Assembly (NCBI RefSeq): GCF_009755225.1
Contig: NZ_WQKZ01000004.1
Location: 186,001 to 250,000, forward strand
Reading direction: 5' to 3'
Length of the DNA stretch: 64,000 bases
Source of the DNA: Hymenobacter ginkgonis
GTDB taxonomy: Bacteria > Bacteroidota > Bacteroidia > Cytophagales > Hymenobacteraceae
Part shown: positions 57,819 through 64,000 of the stretch, piece by piece
Numbering within the stretch: position 1 is the stretch's first letter
Layout: each line of letters begins with the position of its first letter
Program-made: the position numbers and the translations under genes
Notes under the pieces: generated by a model
The model's input: the letters and a program-made list of their open reading frames with translations, nothing else
Told to the model about the DNA's origin: nothing
Database searches by the model: none

Positions 57819-58907
57819 CTATTTCGCAATCAGCTTAAATAACTCGTCAACAATGGTGGTGGTGGCATCGGGATGCGCCAATTCCTGCACGCGTTGGCTG
57901 AGTTGCTGCTGGCGCTCGGGGTCGGCCAGCAGGCGCAGGGCCTCGTCGTAGAGCCGGCTGGCAGCGTGCTCGTCGGTGATGAGCACGGCGGCACCTTTAC
58001 TCACCAAAGCCAGCGCATTCTTCGTCTGGTGGTCTTCGGCCACGTTGGGCGAAGGCACCAAAATGGAAGCCTTGCCCGTTAGGCAAAGCTCTGATACCGA
58101 GAGGGCACCCGCACGGCTAATGACCACATCGGCCACCGCATAGGCTAGGTCCATGCGCCGGATAAACTCCAGGGCTTGTAAATTGTCAGTAGCATAAGGG
58201 GCTGCCTGCCGTTGTGCCTCGGGGAAATACAGCTTTCCGGTTTGCCAGAGCAGCTGCACGCCGGCCTCGGGGAGGCGGGGTAGGGCCGCGGCCGTAGCCA
58301 GGTTGAGCGTGCGCGCGCCGAGGCTACCGCCTACCACGAGCAATGTTTTCTTCGCTGGGTCAAGGTTAAAAAACTTCAGCGCTTCGGCCCGGCTGCCGTG
58401 GGCAATTTCGGTGCGCACGGGGTTGCCGGTCAGCACTATTCTGTCGGCTGGGAAAAACTTTTCCATGCCCTCATAAGCCACGCATATTTTGCTCACGCGG
58501 CGGGCTAGCAGTTTATTCACTAGGCCAGCGTAGGAATTCTGCTCCTGAATTAAGCTTGGAATGCCTCGCGAGGTGGCCGCTAGTAGCACTGGCGCCGACG
58601 CGTAGCCCCCTACCCCCACCACGGCGTCGGGGCGGAACTGCTCAATTAATTTCCCTGCTTTGCGCACCGAGCGGAATACGCGCACGGGAAACATCAGATT
58701 CTGCGGTGTAAGGCGGCGTTGCAAACCCGTAATATCCAACCCTACAATGGTGTAACCAGCTTCGGGTACGCGCGTCATCTCCATGCGGCCATTGGCGCCC
58801 ACAAACAGAATTTCGGCGTCGGGCAGGCGCCGCCGAATTTCGTTGGCAATTGCCACCGCCGGGAAAATATGCCCGCCCGTACCGCCACCGGAGATGATGA
58901 ATTTCAT
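57819..58907 (-). CDS. murG: UDP-N-acetylglucosamine--N-acetylmuramyl-(pentapeptide) pyrophosphoryl-undecaprenol transferase
   Basis: Makes lipid II from lipid I at the inner face of the membrane. 362 residues, GT-B fold. FIISGGGTGGHIFPAVAIAN at the N-terminus (Gly-rich acceptor loop); VVGVGGYASAPVLLAAT; LIQEQNSYAGLVNKLLA; LLVVGGSLGARTLNLA; the donor-site VVISRAGALSVSELCLTGKA and ILVPSPNVAEDHQTKNALAL. It is in order between ftsW and murC. Confidence 0.96.
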   Translation of the reverse strand: MKFIISGGGTGGHIFPAVAIANEIRRRLPDAEILFVGANGRMEMTRVPEAGYTIVGLDITGLQRRLTPQNLMFPVRVFRSVRKAGKLIEQFRPDAVVGVGGYASAPVLLAATSRGIPSLIQEQNSYAGLVNKLLARRVSKICVAYEGMEKFFPADRIVLTGNPVRTEIAHGSRAEALKFFNLDPAKKTLLVVGGSLGARTLNLATAAALPRLPEAGVQLLWQTGKLYFPEAQRQAAPYATDNLQALEFIRRMDLAYAVADVVISRAGALSVSELCLTGKASILVPSPNVAEDHQTKNALALVSKGAAVLITDEHAASRLYDEALRLLADPERQQQLSQRVQELAHPDATTTIVDELFKLIAK

Positions 58908-58973
58908 ACTTTTTACTTCGTAATATTTTGCTTGTTTGCCATTGCTTTAACAGGTTTGCAACGACCGCAAGTG

Positions 58974-60173
58974 TTACGCATACTGCGCGCGCTTGCTCGG
59001 AATGCGTGGCGTGTCGGCGGGCTCGCCGGCCATGGGGCGGGTTTCGCGCTCGCCGCGGCTTACGGCCAGAATAATCCCGATGCTCAGCCCAGTGAATACC
59101 AGAGAAGTCCCCCCCATACTCAGCAGGGGCAGGGGTAGGCCCGTAACGGGGCCTAGGCCCACGGCTACCCCCATATTCACCATCGCCTGCAAGACCAGAC
59201 TAAAACTTAGCCCCGCCGATAAAAGGCCGCCAAAAGCCCCCTGGCTATTCATGACAGTTTTTAAGCCTCGATATAAAAAAGCGAGGTATAAAAACAGCAC
59301 GAACAAGCCGCCAATCATGCCATATTCTTCGATGATAATGGCGTAGATAAAGTCAGAATACGGGTGCGGCATAATATTGCGCTCGGTGCTTTTGCCGGGG
59401 CCTTTGCCGGTGAGGCCGCCGGTGGCAATGGCGATGAACGAGTGTTCGAGTTGGAAAGCCGGCTTTTTATTGGGGTTTGAAAAGCTTTCCATCCGCGACT
59501 GCACCGTTTTCCAGCGCTGGCCCGCTACCAGCCCTACCCCCCCCAGAGTAGCCCCGATGAGCACCATGACCAGCATTTGCTTGAGCGGCACGCGGCCGAT
59601 AAACATGAGCAGCAAGCAGGTAAGGAATAGCAGCAACGCCGTAGACGCGTTCGACAACACAATAAGCCCGCAGATAACCCCAACCCACAGCATCACCGGA
59701 AACAGCGTGCTCCAGAAGTCGTGCAGGTGCTGCTGGCGGCGGCTGAGCATGCTGGCCAAGTGCGAAATCAGCGCTAGCTTGGCCAAGTCGGAGGGCTGAA
59801 ACGTTTGGTTAATAACTGGAATTGTGAGCCAGCGCGAAGCACCGTTCGTTTCGCCGCCCATCACGTAGGTAAACAGCAACAGCGGCACCGACAGCAGCAG
59901 CGCGTAGAGCGACAACCGCGAGTAGTGGCGGTAATCGATGCGGTGGGCCAGCCACATTAGGCCCAACCCTAGAAATATTAAGCTACTGTGCTTCAGCACA
60001 ATCAACTCGGCCGAACCGGCCCGGCCGTGCAATTCATTGCGGTACGCCAGCGTGCCGGTAGCCGAGTACACGACTGCGATGCTGATGAGCGAAAACAGAA
60101 TTACGATGGCCCATAAAATGGGGTCGCCCTTGAGGTTGCGTTGCAGCCAAGTAAGACGGGTAGTAGCTTCCAT
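58974..60173 (-). CDS. ftsW: Peptidoglycan glycosyltransferase FtsW (SEDS family)
   Basis: Polymerises septal peptidoglycan from lipid II. About 399 residues from the ATG at 60173; an earlier in-frame ATG would extend back into murD. About ten membrane segments (ILWAIVILFSLISIAVVYSA; LIFLGLGLMWLAHRI; ALLLSVPLLLFTYVM). Conserved SEDS motifs: NQTFQPSDLAKLALISHLAS; AFQLEHSFIAIATGGLTGKG; PYSDFIYAIIIEEYGMIGG (SDFIF-type motif with the catalytic-region Asp); PLLSMGGTSLVFTGLSIGI. It follows murD by 19 bases. Confidence 0.95.
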   Translation of the reverse strand: MEATTRLTWLQRNLKGDPILWAIVILFSLISIAVVYSATGTLAYRNELHGRAGSAELIVLKHSSLIFLGLGLMWLAHRIDYRHYSRLSLYALLLSVPLLLFTYVMGGETNGASRWLTIPVINQTFQPSDLAKLALISHLASMLSRRQQHLHDFWSTLFPVMLWVGVICGLIVLSNASTALLLFLTCLLLMFIGRVPLKQMLVMVLIGATLGGVGLVAGQRWKTVQSRMESFSNPNKKPAFQLEHSFIAIATGGLTGKGPGKSTERNIMPHPYSDFIYAIIIEEYGMIGGLFVLFLYLAFLYRGLKTVMNSQGAFGGLLSAGLSFSLVLQAMVNMGVAVGLGPVTGLPLPLLSMGGTSLVFTGLSIGIILAVSRGERETRPMAGEPADTPRIPSKRAQYA

Positions 60174-60192
60174 AAATCGCAGGTTTTGCAGC

Positions 60193-61575
60193 TTAAACTG
60201 ATGGCACGGATTCGGACGGGGGTAGGGCCCACGCGGCGGCCGCAAATTGCTGGCCCCGGTCCTCATAATTCTTAAATAGGTCGAAACTGGCGCAGCACGG
60301 CGATAGCAACACTACTTCGCCCGGGCTGGCCAGGGCGGCGGCGCGCTGCACTGCATCAGCCATGCTTTGGGTTTCTTCGAGGTGCGGCACTACCCCCTCG
60401 AAAGTGGCCCGCAGCTTGGCATTATCGACGCCCAAGCACACCAAAGCTTTCACTTTTTGCTGGGCCAGTTCCACAATTGAGGTGTAGTCGTTGCCCTTGT
60501 CGGTGCCGCCAGCTATCCACACAATGGGGCGCTTAATGCCGTCGAGCGCGTACCAAGCGGCTTCTACATTTGTGGCTTTGCTATCATCAATATACTGCAC
60601 CTCATCCAGTTCGCGAATTAGCTGCAGGCGGTGGTCGGCGTTTTTGAACGTAGCGAGGGCAGCTTCAATCTGCGCTGGCGAGGCGCCGGCCACGCGGGCC
60701 GCCAAAATAGCCGCCGCCATATTCTGGTGGTTATGCTGGCCGATAAGCGGCGAGTTTTCAATGCTCACCTTATCGGGATGCCGGTCCTCGATGGGCAGGT
60801 GCACGCGCAGCGTACAATCGTCTTCGTAGTAGCCAGCCAAATGGTAATCGGGCCGGTGGTGCAGGCTAAACGGCAGCACAAATGCCGTCATAAAAGCCGT
60901 TTTCAGGAAGCGACCAATGTTGTCATCATCCGCATTATAAATCAAGTAATCATCCAGCGACTGGTTCTGCGCAATGCGCAGCTTGGCCTCCGCATATTTT
61001 TCCAGCGAGTACTCGTAGCGGTCGAGGTGGTCGGGAGTAATATTGAGCAGCAACGCTATCCAGGGGCGAAAATCCTGCACATCATCTAGCTGGAAGCTGC
61101 TCAGCTCCAGCACGTAATAGGCATGCTTGTCCTCAATTACTTGCTCGGCGAGCGAGTAACCAATATTACCTGCTAGGCCGACGCTCAAACCTGCTTCTTT
61201 CAGCAAATGATAAGTAAGCAGCGTGGTCGTGGTTTTGCCGTTGGTACCGGTAATGGCTACAAACCGCGCTTTGGTGTAGCGGCTGGCAAATTCAATTTCG
61301 GATATAATCGAAACAACCTTTTCGCGCAGAGCCTTAATTACCACCGCTTTTTCTGGAATACCGGGGCTCTTAATTACCAGTTCGGCGAGCAAAATTCGGT
61401 CGAGCGTATGTTGGTTTTCCTCGAATTCTATGCCGGCATTCGCCAATTTTTCTTTGTACGCTGGCTGAATGGGAGCGCGGTCGGATACGAATACCGTGTA
61501 GCCTTTGGCCTGCGCCAAAAGCGCGGCTCCTACCCCGCTTTCAGCGGCTCCTAGAATAACAACGAATTTTTGCAC
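60193..61575 (-). CDS. murD: UDP-N-acetylmuramoylalanine--D-glutamate ligase
   Basis: Adds D-Glu to UDP-MurNAc-L-Ala. 460 residues. N-terminal VILGAAESGVGAALLAQAKG (Rossmann-like); ATP loop FVAITGTNGKTTTTLLTYHL; LNITPDHLDRYEYSLEKYAE; NHQNMAAAILAARVAG; INADHRLQLI-type NADHRLQLIRELDEVQYIDDSKAT; and C-terminal VWIAGGTDKGNDYT and LLSPCCASFDLFKNYEDRGQ (the MurD-specific SPxxASFD motif). The start at 61575 directly precedes the first strand. It follows mraY by 39 bases. Confidence 0.96.
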   Translation of the reverse strand: MQKFVVILGAAESGVGAALLAQAKGYTVFVSDRAPIQPAYKEKLANAGIEFEENQHTLDRILLAELVIKSPGIPEKAVVIKALREKVVSIISEIEFASRYTKARFVAITGTNGKTTTTLLTYHLLKEAGLSVGLAGNIGYSLAEQVIEDKHAYYVLELSSFQLDDVQDFRPWIALLLNITPDHLDRYEYSLEKYAEAKLRIAQNQSLDDYLIYNADDDNIGRFLKTAFMTAFVLPFSLHHRPDYHLAGYYEDDCTLRVHLPIEDRHPDKVSIENSPLIGQHNHQNMAAAILAARVAGASPAQIEAALATFKNADHRLQLIRELDEVQYIDDSKATNVEAAWYALDGIKRPIVWIAGGTDKGNDYTSIVELAQQKVKALVCLGVDNAKLRATFEGVVPHLEETQSMADAVQRAAALASPGEVVLLSPCCASFDLFKNYEDRGQQFAAAAWALPPSESVPSV

Positions 61576-61614
61576 AGTGGTAAAAGAATAAAAGGGGAAT
61601 TGCCAGGCGCTACC

Positions 61615-62835
61615 CTAGCGCAACTTTAAGGTAACCAAGGTAATAACAGCCAGCATGATGCCCACAATCCAGAACCGTGACACGATTTTGCTTTCGTGGT
61701 AGCCCAGTTTCTGGTAGTGGTGGTGCAGCGGCGACATGCGCAGCAGGCGGCGGCCTTCGCCGTATTTGCGCTTGGTGTATTTAAACCAGCTTACCTGCAC
61801 GATAACTGATAGGTTCTCAATCAAAAACACGCCGCACAACACCGGAATAAGCAGCTCTTTGCGCACGATGAGCGCCAGCACCGCGATAATGCCGCCTAAC
61901 GCCAGCGAACCCGTATCGCCCATAAATACCTGCGCGGGATAGGAGTTGTACCATAAAAAACCAATGCAGGCTCCTACAAACGCGGTACAGAAAATAACCA
62001 GCTCGCCAGAATCTGGAATAAACATGACATCCAGGTAATCAGCCAGTAAGGCGTTGCCGCTAACAAAGGCAAAAATGGCCAGCGTAATACCAATAATGGC
62101 CGAAGTGCCTGCCGCCAGGCCGTCGAGGCCATCGGTAATATTGGCGCCGTTGCTAACGGCCGTGATAATGACAATGACGATGGGGATGTAGAGCAAGCCG
62201 TAGAGCCCTTTGAACACGTTGCCGGCCTGCGCAAACAAGTCGCCGTAATTCAGCTCGTTGTTTTTCATGAACGGCACGGTAGTTATCATCAGGTGCACAT
62301 CGCTGAAAACCTTGCTGGCATCGACAGCCGAAATCTGGCCGTTGGGCAGCAGGTATTCGCGCACCGTTACTTCGTTGCTGTAGAATAATACCCAACCCAC
62401 AGTCAGGCCCAACCCAATCTGGCCCAGCACTTTAAACCGCCCGCTCAGGCCTTCTTTATTTTTGCGGAAAACCTTGATGTAGTCATCCAGGAAACCAATC
62501 AGGCCGAGCCACACGGTGCTGAGCAGCATGAGGATAATGTAGATATTGCGCAACCGCGCAAACAGCAGCACCGGCACTAAAATGGCGAACAGAATAATGA
62601 GGCCACCCATGGTTGGCGTGCCTTTCTTCTCGCTTTGGCCCTGTAGGCCGAGGTCGCGGATGGTTTCGCCTACCTGCTTGCGCTGCAAGAGGTGAATAAG
62701 CTTACCCCCAAAAAGTTGGGCAATGAGCAAAGAGGTTACCACGGCCAGCCCAGCGCGAAAGGTTGTGTATTGAAACACACCCGCGCCCGGAAGGTGGTAG
62801 TGCTCGTGCAGGTAGCGAAAGAGGTAATAAAGCAT
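61615..62835 (-). CDS. mraY: Phospho-N-acetylmuramoyl-pentapeptide-transferase
   Basis: Transfers phospho-MurNAc-pentapeptide to undecaprenyl phosphate, forming lipid I. 406 residues with about ten membrane segments. KKGTPTMGGLIILFAILVPV; the Asp-Asp motif in GFLDDYIKVFRKNKEGLSGR; ITDGLDGLAAGTSAIIG; VFMGDTGSLALGGIIAVLAL; and HHHYQKLGYHESKIVSRFWI at the C-terminus (the HHH motif). It is slightly longer than the enteric enzyme because of the loop around VREYLLPNGQISAVDASKVF, as in other Bacteroidota. It follows murE by 84 bases. Confidence 0.96.
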   Translation of the reverse strand: MLYYLFRYLHEHYHLPGAGVFQYTTFRAGLAVVTSLLIAQLFGGKLIHLLQRKQVGETIRDLGLQGQSEKKGTPTMGGLIILFAILVPVLLFARLRNIYIILMLLSTVWLGLIGFLDDYIKVFRKNKEGLSGRFKVLGQIGLGLTVGWVLFYSNEVTVREYLLPNGQISAVDASKVFSDVHLMITTVPFMKNNELNYGDLFAQAGNVFKGLYGLLYIPIVIVIITAVSNGANITDGLDGLAAGTSAIIGITLAIFAFVSGNALLADYLDVMFIPDSGELVIFCTAFVGACIGFLWYNSYPAQVFMGDTGSLALGGIIAVLALIVRKELLIPVLCGVFLIENLSVIVQVSWFKYTKRKYGEGRRLLRMSPLHHHYQKLGYHESKIVSRFWIVGIMLAVITLVTLKLR

Positions 62836-62919
62836 TTTCTGAATTCTGACTTATAAACTAGGCGTTATGAATTACTTGACTTCGGCGGCAGCTAATTCAT
62901 ACTTTCTAATTCATACTCT

Positions 62920-64000
62920 TTAATTGGTTTCGAGCAGCGCGGCGCGCAATTCTTCGCGGTCGTCGAAGGGCGATTTTACCCCTTTGATTTCTTGGTAGGT
63001 TTCGTGGCCTTTGCCGGCTACCAGCACGAGGTCGCCGGGGCGGGCCAGGGCCACAGCCGCCCGAATGGCTTGGCGCCGGTCAGCAATGAGCTGGGTGTGG
63101 GCGTCGGCGGGGGGGGTAAGGCCGGCCTGCATCTGGCGCAAGATTTCGAGTGGGTCTTCGTCGCGTGGGTTGTCGGCCGTTAGAATAACTTGGTCGGACA
63201 GCTGGGCGGCCAGCCGCGCCATGATGGGGCGCTTAGCCGCGTCGCGGTTGCCGCCGCAGCCCACTACCGTGATAATGTGCTGCTCGGGTCGGCGCGTCTG
63301 GTGCAGGGTTTGCAGCACGTTTTCGAGCGCATCGGGCGTGTGGGCGTAATCGACTAGCCCCATAATGGCATTGCCCAGCACTGCCACGGGCTCGAAGCGG
63401 CCGGGCGCCGTCGTGAGGCCCGAGAGGATGGTGAGCGCCTCGGTGGGGTCTTCGCCCAGCAGCACAGCCGCGCCATACACAGCCAGCAGGTTGTAGGCGT
63501 TGAACACGCCAATGAGGCGAAAATGCACCTCCTGGCCGTCCATTTCCAGCAGCAGGCCGTGCATCTCATTGGCCACGAGGCGGGCCCGGAACGTGGCCGC
63601 TGTGCGCAGCGAATACGTAGCGCGGCGAGCGGCCGTGTTTTGCAGCATCACCGGGCCGCGCTTGTCGTCGGCGTTGGTGAGGGCAAATGCCGTTTTGGGC
63701 AGCGCATCGAAGAAGCCTTTCTTGGCCTTCAGGTAATTATCGAACGTGCCGTGGTAGTCGAGGTGGTCGTGGGTGAGGTTCGTAAAAATGCCCCCTACAA
63801 AGCGCAGGCCATCTACCCGGTGCTGCGCCACGGCGTGGCTACTTACCTCCATGCAGGCGTGGGTACAGCCCGCGGCCACCATGCGGGCCAGCAGTTCATT
63901 AAGCCGAATGGCATCGGGCGTGGTGTGCGTGCTGGCAATAACGGTTTCGTCAATCTGGTTCTGCACTGTGCTTAGCAGGCCGGCGTGGTAGCCCAGCTCG
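62920..64000 (-). CDS. murE: UDP-N-acetylmuramoyl-L-alanyl-D-glutamate--2,6-diaminopimelate ligase (5' end beyond the window)
   Basis: Adds meso-diaminopimelate to the stem peptide. The frame continues through the right edge (AGLLSTVQNQIDETVIAS precedes the first ATG), so the N-terminal part and ATP loop are outside. Visible: ACMEVSSHAVAQHRVDGLRF, TNLTHDHLDYHGTFDNYLKA, FNAYNLLAVYGAAVLLGED, DYAHTPDALENVLQTLHQ, VVGCGGNRDAAKRPIMARLA and TADNPRDEDPLEILRQMQAG. The DNPR motif marks the DAP-adding, not Lys-adding, type, so the peptidoglycan is of mDAP type. It heads the visible part of the dcw cluster. Confidence 0.95.
   Translation of the reverse strand, partial: ELGYHAGLLSTVQNQIDETVIASTHTTPDAIRLNELLARMVAAGCTHACMEVSSHAVAQHRVDGLRFVGGIFTNLTHDHLDYHGTFDNYLKAKKGFFDALPKTAFALTNADDKRGPVMLQNTAARRATYSLRTAATFRARLVANEMHGLLLEMDGQEVHFRLIGVFNAYNLLAVYGAAVLLGEDPTEALTILSGLTTAPGRFEPVAVLGNAIMGLVDYAHTPDALENVLQTLHQTRRPEQHIITVVGCGGNRDAAKRPIMARLAAQLSDQVILTADNPRDEDPLEILRQMQAGLTPPADAHTQLIADRRQAIRAAVALARPGDLVLVAGKGHETYQEIKGVKSPFDDREELRAALLETN

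Overview
The window looks like a chromosomal segment from a gliding member of the Bacteroidota (Cytophagales), most likely Hymenobacter or a close relative. This is inferred from several signs. Base composition is high-GC for the phylum. Two secreted enzymes carry type IX secretion (T9SS) C-terminal sorting domains. GldB, a lipoprotein TamL and a DAHP synthase-chorismate mutase fusion are present. Promoter-like sequences follow the Bacteroidota TTG-N19/20-TAnnTTTG pattern, Shine-Dalgarno sequences are not evident, and the dcw cluster is in classical order. No tRNA, rRNA, CRISPR array, insertion sequence or prophage was recognised; the region reads as stable core plus secretion and nutrient genes.

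Layout. 1-8.3 kb: mutY (running off the left edge), an HU-type nucleoid protein, a TPR protein, a 29-codon COX24-like basic protein and RNase G; then an outer-membrane protein, gldB, a glycosyltransferase and a tiny Thr-rich secreted protein. 8.5-11.2 kb: a PAS histidine kinase with a receiver-only response regulator, and an orphan MoxR ATPase. 11.3-19 kb: tamB-tamL, an envelope assembly pair. 19.1-27.2 kb: secreted enzymes (M13 peptidase, GH10 xylanase, DUF1028 protein, MetX-like hydrolase, acetamidase/formamidase). 27.2-31.8 kb: the aromatic operon pheA-aminotransferase-tyrA-aroF/CM on the minus strand. 31.8-38.6 kb: pirin, a glycoside hydrolase, a Tat-exported Gfo/Idh/MocA oxidoreductase, an OYE-family reductase, glycosylasparaginase and a DinB-like protein. 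38.7-41.7 kb: lysA and small genes. 41.7-49.8 kb: a probable copper/metal acquisition locus. 50-52 kb: an ExeM-type nuclease. 52.3-64 kb: ftsZ-ftsA-ftsQ-murC-murG-ftsW-murD-mraY-murE (listed by position; all minus strand; murE runs off the right edge).

Most notable observation: immediately upstream of pheA is what appears to be a complete transcription attenuator. It has a promoter, a 17-codon leader peptide with 5 Phe and 3 Tyr codons, a segment overlapping the leader stop codon that is perfectly complementary to the 5' arm of a strong intrinsic terminator, and the terminator itself. It sits at the head of the Phe/Tyr biosynthesis operon.

Other observations: at least five intergenic palindromes of one repeat family (one supplies the C-terminus of PheA); about 100 copies by eye of the heptamer CTACCCC/GGGGTAG; tandem CAAACGTTTG operators ahead of the xylanase; and a MbnP/MauG-like pair divergent from a TonB receptor and a PepSY membrane protein.
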